A stretch of 64,000 bases of DNA from an uncultured Flavobacteriaceae bacterium (GCA_947488345.1 CANKZQ010000002.1:310001-374000); one strand, 5' to 3'. Counted from the stretch's first letter, positions 36,338-46,057 are shown. The notes: generated from the letters alone by a model not told the origin. Numbers and translations are program-made.

Positions 36338-38926
36338 ATGAATTTTAATAATTATACTATAAAATCACAAGAAGCCGTGCAACAAGCTCAGCAAATTGCA
36401 CAAGGCTATGGTCATCAACAAATCGAAAACGCTCACCTACTAAAAGGTGTTTTCGAAGTTGATGAAAACGTTACCCCTTTTTTACTCAATAAACTAGGTG
36501 TAAATGTTGATATTTTCAAACAAGCATTGGATAAAGTTTTAGATAGCTTCTCAAAAGTATCAGGAGCCGATATTGTGCTTTCACGAAATACAGGTACCGT
36601 ATTTAACGATGCGGCGAATATTGCTAAAAAAATGAAAGACGAATACGTATCTATAGAACATTTGCTCTTAGGGCTTTTAAAATCAAAAGATGCCGTTGGG
36701 CAATTGCTCAAAGACAATGGCGTTACCGATAAAGGCTTAAAAGCAGCTATACAAGAACTTCGTAAAGGTAGCAATGTAACCTCACAAGGTGCTGAGGACA
36801 CCTACAATTCGTTAAGTAAGTATGCCAAAAACTTAAATGAACTCGCCAATGACGGTAAGTTAGATCCAGTAATTGGTAGAGATGAAGAAATACGTAGAAT
36901 TCTACAAATTTTATCACGACGTACGAAAAACAATCCAATTTTAATTGGAGAGCCTGGTGTTGGTAAGACCGCTATTGCGGAAGGCTTAGCACATAGAATA
37001 GTAAAAGGAGATGTACCTGATAATTTACAAGAAAAAATCATTTATTCTCTAGATATGGGGGCCTTGATTGCCGGAGCTAAATACAAAGGTGAATTCGAAG
37101 AACGGTTAAAATCTGTTGTAAAAGAAGTAACTTCGGCAGATGGACAAATTGTATTGTTCATTGATGAGATCCATACCTTGGTTGGTGCTGGTGGCGGACA
37201 AGGCGCCATGGACGCCGCAAATATTTTAAAACCTGCTTTAGCAAGAGGAGAGCTCCGTGCTATTGGTGCAACTACCTTAGATGAATATCAAAAACACTTT
37301 GAAAAAGACAAAGCATTAGAGCGTCGTTTCCAAAAAGTAGTAGTCGATGAGCCCGATACTGAAAGCGCTATTTCAATATTAAGAGGTATTAAAGACAAAT
37401 ACGAAACACATCACAAGGTTCAAATAAAAGATGCCGCAATTATTGCTGCGGTAGAATTATCTCAACGATATATAACAGATCGATTTTTACCGGATAAAGC
37501 CATCGATTTGATGGATGAATCAGCTGCTAAACTGCGTATGGAAATCAATTCGAAACCTGAGGAGTTGGATGCTCTCGATCGCAAAATAATGCAGCTAGAA
37601 ATAGAAATTGAAGCGATAAAACGTGAAGATGATAAAGAAAAATTACAAAATCTTCAAAAGGAAGTTGCCAATCTAAAGGATGAACGAGAGGACATAAACG
37701 CAAAATGGAAAAGTGAAAAAGATGTTGTAGATCAAATTCAGGCAGCAAAAAAAGCTATTGAAAGCTACAAATTAGAAGCCGAAAAAGCCGAACGTGAAGG
37801 TGATTATGGTAAAGTTGCAGAGTTACGCTATGGGAAAATAAAAGCGGAAGAAGAAAAGTTGGCTTCACAACAAATAGAGCTGGCTAAAAATCAAGAGAAT
37901 GCTTTAATCAAAGAGGAAGTAACTAGTGAGGATATTGCCGAAGTCGTTGCAAAATGGACGGGAATACCAGTACAAAAAATGTTGCAAAGTGAACGTGAAA
38001 AGCTGTTAGATTTAGAAAAGGAATTACATAAAAGAGTCATTGGTCAAGAAGAAGCCATTGAAGCGGTTTCTGATGCTGTAAGACGCTCAAGAGCGGGATT
38101 ACAAGATGATAAAAAACCTATTGGTTCGTTTTTATTTTTAGGAACTACTGGTGTTGGAAAAACAGAATTAGCAAAAGCATTAGCCGAATATTTATTTGAT
38201 GATGAAAGTGCTATGACCCGTATTGACATGAGTGAATATCAAGAACGCCATGCAGTAAGCAGATTGGTCGGAGCACCTCCGGGATATGTGGGTTATGATG
38301 AAGGTGGACAATTAACCGAAGCTGTACGAAGAAAACCATATTCTGTCGTGTTATTAGATGAAATAGAAAAAGCGCATCCAGACACCTTCAATATACTTTT
38401 ACAAGTGCTAGATGAAGGTAGATTGACTGATAATAAAGGACGTGTCGCCGATTTTAGAAATGCAATTATTATCATGACCTCTAACATTGGTGCACATATA
38501 ATTCAAGAGAATTTCGAAGAAATTGATATGTCGAAGCGTGATCAAATTACACAGAAAACAAAAATTGATGTGTTGGGTTTACTCAAACAAACAGTACGAC
38601 CAGAATTTTTGAACAGGATTGATGAAGTTATTATGTTCACACCTTTGAATAAAGCAGAAGTTGCACGAATCGTAGAATTACAATTAAGTAACTTAATAAC
38701 AATGCTTTCCGATAAAGGGATTACAATGACTTGGACAGATGAAGCCTTAGAAAGTTTGGTCAATCAAGGTTTTGACCCTCAATTCGGAGCACGCCCGATC
38801 AAACGAGTGATACAACGAAAAGTACTGAATGAATTGTCAAAGGAGATATTATCAAACAATATTGCTGATAATAGTTCAATCTTACTTGATGCTTTTGACG
38901 ATAAATTAGTGTTTAGAAATAAGTAA
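36338..38926 (+). CDS. clpB: ATP-dependent chaperone ClpB
   Basis: Hsp100 disaggregase that works with DnaK. From the ATG at 36338 ([14 protein letters not shown]) it has about 862 residues; an upstream in-frame start adds 28 unconserved residues. It has an N-terminal Clp repeat domain, AAA-1 with GEPGVGKTA and [14 protein letters not shown], the coiled-coil M domain (about 400-520), AAA-2 with [19 protein letters not shown], and a C-terminal D2-small domain ([20 protein letters not shown]). No heat-shock operator like that of grpE is seen upstream. Confidence 0.97.
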   Translation: MNFNNYTIKSQEAVQQAQQIAQGYGHQQIENAHLLKGVFEVDENVTPFLLNKLGVNVDIFKQALDKVLDSFSKVSGADIVLSRNTGTVFNDAANIAKKMKDEYVSIEHLLLGLLKSKDAVGQLLKDNGVTDKGLKAAIQELRKGSNVTSQGAEDTYNSLSKYAKNLNELANDGKLDPVIGRDEEIRRILQILSRRTKNNPILIGEPGVGKTAIAEGLAHRIVKGDVPDNLQEKIIYSLDMGALIAGAKYKGEFEERLKSVVKEVTSADGQIVLFIDEIHTLVGAGGGQGAMDAANILKPALARGELRAIGATTLDEYQKHFEKDKALERRFQKVVVDEPDTESAISILRGIKDKYETHHKVQIKDAAIIAAVELSQRYITDRFLPDKAIDLMDESAAKLRMEINSKPEELDALDRKIMQLEIEIEAIKREDDKEKLQNLQKEVANLKDEREDINAKWKSEKDVVDQIQAAKKAIESYKLEAEKAEREGDYGKVAELRYGKIKAEEEKLASQQIELAKNQENALIKEEVTSEDIAEVVAKWTGIPVQKMLQSEREKLLDLEKELHKRVIGQEEAIEAVSDAVRRSRAGLQDDKKPIGSFLFLGTTGVGKTELAKALAEYLFDDESAMTRIDMSEYQERHAVSRLVGAPPGYVGYDEGGQLTEAVRRKPYSVVLLDEIEKAHPDTFNILLQVLDEGRLTDNKGRVADFRNAIIIMTSNIGAHIIQENFEEIDMSKRDQITQKTKIDVLGLLKQTVRPEFLNRIDEVIMFTPLNKAEVARIVELQLSNLITMLSDKGITMTWTDEALESLVNQGFDPQFGARPIKRVIQRKVLNELSKEILSNNIADNSSILLDAFDDKLVFRNK

Positions 38927-38944
38927 TAAATTTGACAAGTTTGC

Positions 38945-38978
38945 AAAACCATTTCTTTTAGTAGGAATGGTTTTTGTA
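38945..38978 (+). terminator. Terminator after clpB
   Basis: Stem AAAACCATT / AATGGTTTT followed by a short T-run (TTTTTG). Confidence 0.65.
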
Positions 38979-39024
38979 TTTCATAGATTTAAGTATCTTT
39001 CAAAAAATAAACTTATTCTTAACT

Positions 39025-40356
39025 ATGAAATTAAAATCAATATTCTTTACGCTCATTTTTTTTAGTTTGGGGGCATTATCTTTTGCGCAATCTTCAGCAA
39101 AAATTGAAGCAGACAAAGAAGTCTATCGCATAGGAGAGCCTATTACCGTTGATTTTAATACCACCTCTCCTCTAGCCGTCAAATCATGGGTTGGACTTTT
39201 TAAAAAATCTGTTCCAAGGAATAGTACCACCGGGTATTTAGAATATTTTTACACGGATGCAAAAAAATCAAAGAAATATACCTTTAAAGCTCCTAAAGAT
39301 ATTGGTGCCTATGAACTGCGGTTATTTAGTAATGATCCTGGTAAAGAACTACTGCATATTCCATTAAAGATTCGCGCAAATTACGAAAGCGAACTATCAT
39401 TTTCATTAGTCACGGAAGAGATCAAACCGGCACAACCTTTCAAGGTAAAGATAGAGCATACAGTCTCTGTGAATCCATATGCATGGGTTGGTATTTTCAA
39501 AAAGAATCATCCGCAAAGTGATCCTGGAGGGTATGAATCTTATCAATATTTTAGTAATAATCAAGCTAATATTATAGAATTAACCGCACCAAATACCAGT
39601 GGCGATTTTCAATTACGCTTATATGCTAGTGATCCTGGTGCTCTTATTAAGATGATACCGTTTAGAATTGGCCTACTCGATCTGCCAGGAATAAAATTCA
39701 GTCCGGATAAACAAAAATATGACCCCGAAGAAGATATGGTTGTTACCTATACAGGGCATAAAGACCTTACCGATAGAGCATGGATTGGGTTATTCAAAGC
39801 AGATGCAAAAGTTGATTCTTATGTTGGATATTTGACCTATCATTATTTAAATCCCAAAGAAAATGGTCTCCTTACATTTAAGGCTCCCTCAACTAAAGGA
39901 GATTATCAAATTAGAATGTTCTATGCTGACTATGGACCTCAGTTACTAAAGCCAATGACATTTTCTGTAACATCCTCATTAGATAAAAATTATATAAAGA
40001 AAAATCTAGATACTAAAGGGAAAGTTGCGTTATATGGCATCTATTTTGACACCAATAAAAGTAGTATAAAATCAGAATCGTATCCTATAATTAAGGAGAT
40101 AGCTGATTTATTAAATGAAAACAACAATTTAAAAATCAGAATTGAAGGACATACAGATGCTATTGGCAATACAGACTATAACCAGCAGCTTTCTGAGCAA
40201 CGATCAACTGCCGTGTTAAAAATGTTAGTAGAAAAATATCAAGTTTCTAAAGCGCAATTACAAGCAAAAGGTTTCGGAGAATCAAAACCTGTCGGCGATA
40301 ATAAGACTACACAAGGCCGAAGTAAGAATAGAAGAGTCGAACTGGTGAAATTTTAA
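39025..40356 (+). CDS. OmpA family protein with three WVGLF-type repeats
   Basis: A 443-residue envelope protein. The ATG at 39025 gives a clean signal peptide (MKLKSIFFTLIFFSLGALSFAQ). Three repeats of about 105 residues follow, each with W-(V/I)-G-(L/I)-F-K near the start and YELRLF/FQLRLY/YQIRMF...DxG near the end. The C-terminal OmpA domain (about residues 335-443) has GIYFDTNKSSIKSESYPII, IEGHTDAIGNTDYNQQLSEQR and SKNRRVELVKF, and binds peptidoglycan. The repeats look like immunoglobulin-like beta-sandwiches, similar in pattern to SKICH domains. The partner is unknown. Confidence 0.88.
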   Translation: MKLKSIFFTLIFFSLGALSFAQSSAKIEADKEVYRIGEPITVDFNTTSPLAVKSWVGLFKKSVPRNSTTGYLEYFYTDAKKSKKYTFKAPKDIGAYELRLFSNDPGKELLHIPLKIRANYESELSFSLVTEEIKPAQPFKVKIEHTVSVNPYAWVGIFKKNHPQSDPGGYESYQYFSNNQANIIELTAPNTSGDFQLRLYASDPGALIKMIPFRIGLLDLPGIKFSPDKQKYDPEEDMVVTYTGHKDLTDRAWIGLFKADAKVDSYVGYLTYHYLNPKENGLLTFKAPSTKGDYQIRMFYADYGPQLLKPMTFSVTSSLDKNYIKKNLDTKGKVALYGIYFDTNKSSIKSESYPIIKEIADLLNENNNLKIRIEGHTDAIGNTDYNQQLSEQRSTAVLKMLVEKYQVSKAQLQAKGFGESKPVGDNKTTQGRSKNRRVELVKF

Positions 40357-40425
40357 ACTAACGTCCGAAAATCGATTAATTACTGGCTTTTTTTACTATT
40401 TTTAAGGGTCAAAAAAATAACTATT

Positions 40426-40794
40426 ATGAAAAAAATCATCCCTCTCATACTAATAACACTTTTTATTGGAAACTTTGTATCTGCTCAAGAAACGACTGCT
40501 AAAGAGCCCAAAAAATGGAAATATGGCTTGCATTTTGACACCTTAACAGAAAAGCAAAAAGCCTTTAATGGGGTCACGAAAGGAGTTAGAATACATAAAG
40601 TTTCTAAAGACCATCCTGCCGAAGCAGCTGGAATGCTTGTTGGAGACATTTTAACACATGTAAGTGGTATTGAAATCATCGATCAACCTCATTGTGTAGA
40701 AGTGATGAAAAACGTAGACGTATCTAGTGGTACTTCCATTCTTAAAATTATTAGGAACGGTGTTAAAATGGATGTTCTCGTAAAATTTGAATAA
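40426..40794 (+). CDS. Small secreted PDZ-domain protein
   Basis: A 122-residue exported protein with signal peptide MKKIIPLILITLFIGNFVSAQ and essentially one PDZ domain (about residues 30-120: GVRIHKVSKDHPAEAAGMLVGD, ILTHVSGIEIIDQPHCVEVM). No protease domain is attached, so it probably binds C-terminal peptides of a partner. It follows the OmpA gene by about 70 bp and is convergent with the alpha/beta hydrolase gene. Confidence 0.85.
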   Translation: MKKIIPLILITLFIGNFVSAQETTAKEPKKWKYGLHFDTLTEKQKAFNGVTKGVRIHKVSKDHPAEAAGMLVGDILTHVSGIEIIDQPHCVEVMKNVDVSSGTSILKIIRNGVKMDVLVKFE

Positions 40795-40797
40795 TGC

Positions 40798-41724
40798 CTA
40801 TTCTATAAAGTCAGTGATGAACTTTAAAATCTCATCAGTACTTTCTTCTTGAATATAGTGCTTAGAATCTATTACATGAATATGTTCGGGCTTAACCTTT
40901 AAATCCGCTATGACGGCATCTTTCATAGGCTCCCATTGTAACATTTTGTCGTGTTTGCCCCAAATAACCATCGATGGAATATCAATTTTCTTGAGCGTTT
41001 CACGATAATCGGGTAACGCATTACAAGTGCTGGAAAAGAAAGTATACAGCGAATTAGTTTTCCCTTCTAGCAGCGGTTTTCGATAACCTTCAACTTCATT
41101 TGCCGTTAAATTGTTTTCCATCAACGCATTTTTAAACAGCTTTTTCATGATGGTTCTATTTGTTAGCTTATTACTATAAAAGCTGACCGATAGTTTTGTC
41201 AAGCCGCCTCTTTCAAATCGCATCGGAGGCTTAAAACCATCTTCATAAATAATAGAATTCAACACAACGAGTTTTTCAATTCTGTTCGGTGCTAACTTGA
41301 ATAATTCCCATGTCCACAAACCTCCAGCATCATGAAAAACATGTGTCCAGTGCTCAATTTTTAAAAAATCTAGTAAGGCCAAGAGTCTTTTGCCATGCGC
41401 TTCTGGGGTATATAAATCATATCCTTTTGGAGAATCACTAGAACCAAAACCTAACATATCAGGAGCAATTACTCTATATCCCTTAGCTACAAGACCATCT
41501 ATCATCTTACGATATAACCAAGCAGACGTAGGAACACCATGGAGCAACACAATGACTTCACCCTCTCCTCTATCAATATATTTTATGAGACCGTCATCTG
41601 ATTGAAATGATTCTTGACCCGCTCTAAAATCAGCGTAGGTAGGTTTGGTAGTATCAATCATGTTTTTCTTTGATTTACAGGAGACAATAACTGTTAGCAA
41701 CAGTATACAAAAGATATATTTCAT
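40798..41724 (-). CDS. Alpha/beta hydrolase with Asp nucleophile (haloalkane dehalogenase-like), lipoprotein
   Basis: A 308-residue alpha/beta hydrolase with a lipobox (Cys16 in IVSC). The oxyanion motif is HGVPTSAW (residues 62-69). The nucleophile elbow reads FHDAGG, placing Asp132 where esterases have Ser, as in haloalkane and haloacid dehalogenases and epoxide hydrolases. The catalytic His is near residue 289 (SKHYIQEE). The Asp makes dehalogenase or epoxide hydrolase chemistry likely. An exported, lipid-anchored member is unusual. Confidence 0.85.
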   Translation of the reverse strand: MKYIFCILLLTVIVSCKSKKNMIDTTKPTYADFRAGQESFQSDDGLIKYIDRGEGEVIVLLHGVPTSAWLYRKMIDGLVAKGYRVIAPDMLGFGSSDSPKGYDLYTPEAHGKRLLALLDFLKIEHWTHVFHDAGGLWTWELFKLAPNRIEKLVVLNSIIYEDGFKPPMRFERGGLTKLSVSFYSNKLTNRTIMKKLFKNALMENNLTANEVEGYRKPLLEGKTNSLYTFFSSTCNALPDYRETLKKIDIPSMVIWGKHDKMLQWEPMKDAVIADLKVKPEHIHVIDSKHYIQEESTDEILKFITDFIE

Positions 41725-41823
41725 TGGTATTTTAATGGTTATGGCTTAAAAGTACTAAACTTTTAACGAAGTAAAATAAAGCAGTTAAGTCTATTTGTGT
41801 ATTTTTGATCAAAACATTAAACT

Positions 41824-42324
41824 ATGAAACGTCTTTTCCTTATTCTATTCTTGTCTTTATATACGCTCGGTGCATTTGCTCAAGAAACTACTACTTCTAC
41901 ATATTATCTTATACGTCATGCCGAAAAAGATAGAACTGATAAGGCAAATAGAAACCCAGATTTAACTGAGGAAGGTCAAAAGAGGGCTGTGAAATGGAGT
42001 GAAGTATTGAATAAATTCGGAATCAATGCCGTTTATTCTACCAATTATAACCGTACGTTAAACACAGGTAAGCCAACTGCGGATGCTAATAATTTAACAG
42101 TTAAAACCTACCACCCTTTTAAAATTGATATGGAGGCATTTCTAAAAGAAACGGAAGGAAAAAATGTCTTGATTGTCGGTCATAGCAATACCACAGCTAG
42201 CTTTGCGAATAAATTAATAGGTAGTGATGTTTATGAAGAAATTAAAGATGATAATAATGCGAATTTATACATTGTAACCATTCATGGAGATAAGAGATCA
42301 CATGTGCTGATTAAAATGCAATAG
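41824..42324 (+). CDS. Secreted histidine phosphatase (SixA-like)
   Basis: A 166-residue histidine phosphatase family protein with signal peptide MKRLFLILFLSLYTLGAFAQ. The phosphohistidine motif is LIRHAEKDR (RHA in place of RHG), followed by DLTEEGQKRAVKW, the STNYNRTLNTGKP arginine block and the second His in LIVGHSNTTA. The small size, close to SixA, fits a phosphatase, but export argues against a role on cytoplasmic HPt proteins. The substrate is unknown. Confidence 0.88.
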   Translation: MKRLFLILFLSLYTLGAFAQETTTSTYYLIRHAEKDRTDKANRNPDLTEEGQKRAVKWSEVLNKFGINAVYSTNYNRTLNTGKPTADANNLTVKTYHPFKIDMEAFLKETEGKNVLIVGHSNTTASFANKLIGSDVYEEIKDDNNANLYIVTIHGDKRSHVLIKMQ

Positions 42325-42350
42325 AAATAGGCATATTCTTTAAATTTAGC

Positions 42351-42358
42351 TAGTTTTG
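42351..42358 (+). promoter_or_regulatory. -7 promoter box of smpB
   Basis: TAGTTTTG, exact TAnnTTTG match, ending 6 bases before the ATG at 42365. If used, the smpB mRNA would be leaderless or nearly so. It also rules out the in-frame TTG at 42356 as start. Confidence 0.55.
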
Positions 42359-42364
42359 CAACCA

Positions 42365-42820
42365 ATGCAACCCAACATAAATATAAAGAATAAAAAAGCA
42401 CGTTTCGAATACGAAATTCTTGATACGTATACAGCTGGCATACAGCTTACTGGCACTGAAATAAAGTCTATTCGTGCAAGTAAGGCAAGAATTACTGAAA
42501 GCTTTTGTGAGTTCAATGACCAGGGAGAATTGTTTGTTATTAATATGTTCATTGAAGAATATATCAATGGTAATATTTATAATCACAAACCTAAAAGCGA
42601 ACGTCGCTTACTCTTAACTAAGCGAGAGCTCAAGAAATTGCAAAAAGAGGTTCAAAACGTCGGTTTAACGATTATTCCTTTGCGACTTTTCTTAACGGAA
42701 AAAGGTTGGGCAAAACTTGACATCGCTCTATGTAAGGGTAAAAAATTACATGATAAAAGAAACACGTTAAAAGATAGAGATAACAAACGTGATTTAGATC
42801 GAATTAAAAAGAATTTTTAA
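42365..42820 (+). CDS. smpB: SsrA-binding protein SmpB
   Basis: Partner of tmRNA in trans-translation, which rescues stalled ribosomes. About 151 residues from the ATG at 42365 (MQPNINIKNKKARFEYEIL). The OB-fold carries GIQLTGTEIKSIRASKARI and ITESFCEFNDQGELFVINM, and the basic tail KLHDKRNTLKDRDNKRDLDRI folds on the ribosome. The tmRNA gene itself is not in this window. Its stop overlaps the start of the UbiA-like gene by one base. Confidence 0.96.
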   Translation: MQPNINIKNKKARFEYEILDTYTAGIQLTGTEIKSIRASKARITESFCEFNDQGELFVINMFIEEYINGNIYNHKPKSERRLLLTKRELKKLQKEVQNVGLTIIPLRLFLTEKGWAKLDIALCKGKKLHDKRNTLKDRDNKRDLDRIKKNF

Positions 42821-43749
42821 TGGGTCTACCTGTTTTTTTACGATTGATTAGGTGGAAAAATTTATCAATGATTGCGGCCATACAGCTATTATTTAAATAC
42901 GTCTATCTTCCCGCTTTTGGTATTGCTACCGTTTTAAATCCTATTCATTTCACCTTGCTTATCTTGGCAACCATATCTATTGCAGCTGCGGGAAACATCA
43001 TTAATGACATTGAAGATATTGAAGCCGATGTAATTAATAAACCGAGTAAAGTTTTAGTTACGAAACATCTTTCAAAAAAAAAGGCAAGTCAATATTACTA
43101 CCTATGCAACTTAGTAGGTATTGTAGTAGGTTTTTATATTGCCTTTCACGTTAATCACGCATCATTTGTAGCCACCTTTATTGGTACGGCATTATTGCTT
43201 AATGTATATTCAATGTCCCTGAAAAAGCGACCAATTATTGGGAATATAGTAGTTTCTTTATTGATTTCTTTAAGTATTTTAATTGTTGGTTTCTTCGATA
43301 TCATACCGGCGATATCATCACAGAATGGAGTGGATCAATATTTTGCATTTAAGGGTTTAATTGATTATTCCGTTTTCGCATTTATGTTTAATTTTTTAAG
43401 AGAAATGGTTAAAGACATTGAAGACATAAAAGGTGATAAAAATTTAGAAATGAAAACATTGCCAATTCTTATAGGGGCGAAAAAAACGAAATATGTTATT
43501 TTTGCATTGTCCTTTATTCCTTTAACACTGGTCACCTATTATAGCTATGCTAATTTTGAAAAGTTACCAGTCGTTTTGGCGTACATGCTTATTGTAGTCC
43601 AATTACCTTTTCTTCATTTCATGACAAAATTACTCTATGCCGAAAACAAAAAGCAGTATCGGTACTTAAGTCGTTTGTTAAAGCTTATCATGCTTTTAGG
43701 AATGCTCTCAATAATAGTTATCTCATTATCCTTTCATTATGCTCAATAA
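42820..43749 (+). CDS. UbiA-superfamily prenyltransferase
   Basis: A 309-residue integral-membrane prenyltransferase with eight to nine hydrophobic helices. The first Asp motif is NDIEDIEADVINKP and the second is KDIEDIKGDKNLEMKTLPI, both needed for Mg-prenyl-diphosphate binding. It resembles the geranylgeranylglycerol-phosphate geranylgeranyltransferase-like branch commonly found next to maf in Flavobacteria. The acceptor (quinone precursor, glycerol phosphate or other) is not determined. It overlaps smpB by 1 base and maf by 11 bases. Confidence 0.88.
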   Translation: MGLPVFLRLIRWKNLSMIAAIQLLFKYVYLPAFGIATVLNPIHFTLLILATISIAAAGNIINDIEDIEADVINKPSKVLVTKHLSKKKASQYYYLCNLVGIVVGFYIAFHVNHASFVATFIGTALLLNVYSMSLKKRPIIGNIVVSLLISLSILIVGFFDIIPAISSQNGVDQYFAFKGLIDYSVFAFMFNFLREMVKDIEDIKGDKNLEMKTLPILIGAKKTKYVIFALSFIPLTLVTYYSYANFEKLPVVLAYMLIVVQLPFLHFMTKLLYAENKKQYRYLSRLLKLIMLLGMLSIIVISLSFHYAQ

Positions 43750-44320
43750 AAAATTAGAACCCTATACCATTATTTTGGCGTCTGGATCTCCAAGAAGGCA
43801 ACAATTTTTAAAAGATTTGCAGCTCGATTTCATTGTTAAAACCGAAGATGTAGAAGAAGTATATCCTAAATATCTTCATGGTAAAGAAATTACAAATTAT
43901 CTGGCCGAATTAAAAGCGAATGCATTTGCAAATAAGCTAAAAGAAAAGGAAATACTAATAACAGCAGATACCATCGTTCGCTTTAACGGAAAAGTACTAG
44001 GTAAGCCCACAGATGCCACCGATGCAAAAGCAATGCTCAAAGAGTTATCAGGTCAGGCACATGAGGTAATTACGTCGGTTTGTATTAAAACGGTTGATAA
44101 ACAAATTCTTATCAATGATTCTACAGATGTATACTTTAAAAAGCTGTCGGATGAGGAAATTAATTTTTATGTTGAAAACTATCAACCTTTTGATAAGGCA
44201 GGTAGCTATGGAATTCAAGAATGGCTAGGTTATATAGGGGTAGAAAAAATTGTGGGCAGCTACTTTAATGTGATGGGATTTCCTGTTCATAAGTTCTATA
44301 AAGAAATGATGAATTTATAA
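43739..44320 (+). CDS. maf: Maf family nucleotide pyrophosphatase
   Basis: A 193-residue house-cleaning nucleoside triphosphate pyrophosphatase that removes non-canonical or modified nucleotides (dTTP/UTP-type Maf). The signature LASGSPRRQQFLKDLQL is at the N-terminus. ITADTIVRFNGKVLGKP carries the catalytic Asp, and YQPFDKAGSYGIQEWLGYIG is the C-terminal block. It overlaps the prenyltransferase gene, so smpB-ubiA-like-maf are co-transcribed. Confidence 0.95.
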   Translation: MLNKKLEPYTIILASGSPRRQQFLKDLQLDFIVKTEDVEEVYPKYLHGKEITNYLAELKANAFANKLKEKEILITADTIVRFNGKVLGKPTDATDAKAMLKELSGQAHEVITSVCIKTVDKQILINDSTDVYFKKLSDEEINFYVENYQPFDKAGSYGIQEWLGYIGVEKIVGSYFNVMGFPVHKFYKEMMNL

Positions 44321-44341
44321 ACTCAAAAACGTTACAATTTT

Positions 44342-44349
44342 TATTTTTG
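44342..44349 (+). promoter_or_regulatory. -7 promoter box of the transketolase C-subunit gene
   Basis: TATTTTTG, exact TAnnTTTG match, 20 bases before the ATG at 44370, indicating transcription separate from maf. Confidence 0.6.
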
Positions 44350-44369
44350 TTCACTAGATAATTATACAA

Positions 44370-45323
44370 ATGAAAACATACACTTTTACAGAAAAAAAAG
44401 ACACCCGTTCAGGTTTTGGAGATGGACTAACTGAGTTGGGAAGAACAAATCCGAAGGTCGTTGCGCTTTGTGCAGATCTAATTGGGTCTTTGAAAATGCA
44501 AGATTTTATCGACGAAAACCCTTCACGTTTTTTTCAAGTTGGGATTGCCGAAGCAAATATGATGGGTATCGCTGCAGGTTTGACCATTGGAGGTAAAATA
44601 CCGTTTACAGGTACATTTGCTAATTTTTCGACAGGTAGAGTATATGACCAGATACGCCAGTCAATTGCCTATTCTGGGAAAAATGTAAAAATATGTGCTT
44701 CTCATGCCGGATTAACATTAGGTGAAGATGGCGCAACACATCAGATTTTAGAAGATATTGGATTGATGAAAATGCTTCCAGGTATGACTGTTATAAATAC
44801 TTGTGATTATAATCAAACAAAGGCAGCGACCATTGCTATTGCAGATCATGAGGGTCCTGTGTATTTACGTTTTGGAAGACCAAAAGTACCTGTGTTTATG
44901 CCGACAGACCAACCCTTTGAAATTGGAAAAGCGGTTCATTTAACAGAAGGAAATGATGTTACCATTGTGGCTACAGGACATTTAGTTTGGGAAGCTTTAC
45001 AGGCTTCAGAACAGTTACTAGCCAAGGGTATTTCTGCTGAAGTCATTAATATACATACCATTAAACCTTTAGATGCCGATGCTATTCTAACATCAGTTGC
45101 GAAAACTGGTTGTATAGTCACGGCTGAAGAACATAATTATTTAGGCGGTTTAGGAGAAAGTGTAGCACGTGTATTAGGGCAACACCATCCTACTCCTCAA
45201 GAATTCATTGCTACGAATGATACTTTTGGTGAATCTGGCACACCAGATCAACTAATGGAAAAATATGGCCTAAATGCTGCTGCTATTATAAAAGCGGTTG
45301 AAAAAGTAGTGAAAAGAAAATAG
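44370..45323 (+). CDS. Transketolase C-terminal subunit
   Basis: A 317-residue protein covering the pyrimidine-binding domain (KDTRSGFGDGLTELGRTNP, FQVGIAEANMMGIAAGLTIGG with the cofactor-activating Glu, HAGLTLGEDGATHQ) and the C-terminal transketolase domain (EGNDVTIVATGHLVWEALQA, EEHNYLGGLGESV). It lacks the PP-binding domain and must pair with a separate N-terminal subunit (about 280 residues). In many Flavobacteria that partner is the adjacent upstream gene. Here the upstream neighbour is maf, so the partner is encoded elsewhere. Confidence 0.93.
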   Translation: MKTYTFTEKKDTRSGFGDGLTELGRTNPKVVALCADLIGSLKMQDFIDENPSRFFQVGIAEANMMGIAAGLTIGGKIPFTGTFANFSTGRVYDQIRQSIAYSGKNVKICASHAGLTLGEDGATHQILEDIGLMKMLPGMTVINTCDYNQTKAATIAIADHEGPVYLRFGRPKVPVFMPTDQPFEIGKAVHLTEGNDVTIVATGHLVWEALQASEQLLAKGISAEVINIHTIKPLDADAILTSVAKTGCIVTAEEHNYLGGLGESVARVLGQHHPTPQEFIATNDTFGESGTPDQLMEKYGLNAAAIIKAVEKVVKRK

Positions 45324-45380
45324 CATTTAAACGCAACGAATGCGTATATTTTCATCTTATTGAAAATAAAACTAAATTAC

Positions 45381-45992
45381 ATGAAAAAGCTATTCTTAAC
45401 ACTTTGCTTAGTCAGCAGTCTAATAGCCACAGGGCAACTTGATTTTGGGGTAAAGGCTGGACTCAATTATAATTCTATAGATGATTTAAATGTGAGTGGT
45501 GGATTTATTGGTTTGAATGAAGATATTAAAAGTGATGGTAAAATTGGATTTCATGTCGGTATTTTTACTCAGTTTAACTTCACCAAATTATATGTAAAGG
45601 GAGAATTATTATATGTGCAAAATAGTAGTTCATATGACGACATGCTCGCACCGTCTACAAAATTAAAATTATCAACTTTAGAAATGCCTATTCTTGTTGG
45701 ATTCAAAGTTGTGGGACCTTTAAAATTTTATATTGGGCCTTCATTGGTATATAATTTAGATAGTGATTTTGCCGATTTGTTCGATTTAAATTTTGAAAGA
45801 GATATAAGTATTGGATACAATGTGGGTACTACTCTTACCTTTAACAAAATTGAAGTAGATCTTAGATATTCGAGTGGTTTTTCTGATAATGTAGCATCTT
45901 ATCTAGACGACATTCCCTCTGACGGTCTTGGTTATACCATCAACACGCGACCAAACCAATTCTTGTTAAGTGTCTCGTACAAGATAAATTAA
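45381..45992 (+). CDS. Outer-membrane beta-barrel protein (PorT-like), paralogue 1
   Basis: A 203-residue barrel from the ATG at 45381 (signal peptide MKKLFLTLCLVSSLIATGQ); an upstream TTG adds an unlikely leader. The mature protein begins DFGVKAGLNYNS and shows alternating amphipathic strands, ending in QFLLSVSYKIN, a typical outer-membrane terminal strand. It shares layout with the next gene (KAGLNYN, GPLKFYIGPSLVYNLDSDF, RPNQ). Function unknown, probably a small porin-like barrel. Confidence 0.88.
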   Translation: MKKLFLTLCLVSSLIATGQLDFGVKAGLNYNSIDDLNVSGGFIGLNEDIKSDGKIGFHVGIFTQFNFTKLYVKGELLYVQNSSSYDDMLAPSTKLKLSTLEMPILVGFKVVGPLKFYIGPSLVYNLDSDFADLFDLNFERDISIGYNVGTTLTFNKIEVDLRYSSGFSDNVASYLDDIPSDGLGYTINTRPNQFLLSVSYKIN

Positions 45993-46057
45993 CATTTAGA
46001 AAACAGTATTGGCATCACTTTTGCGTTTAATGATTACTTAACAAAAAATCATTTATC

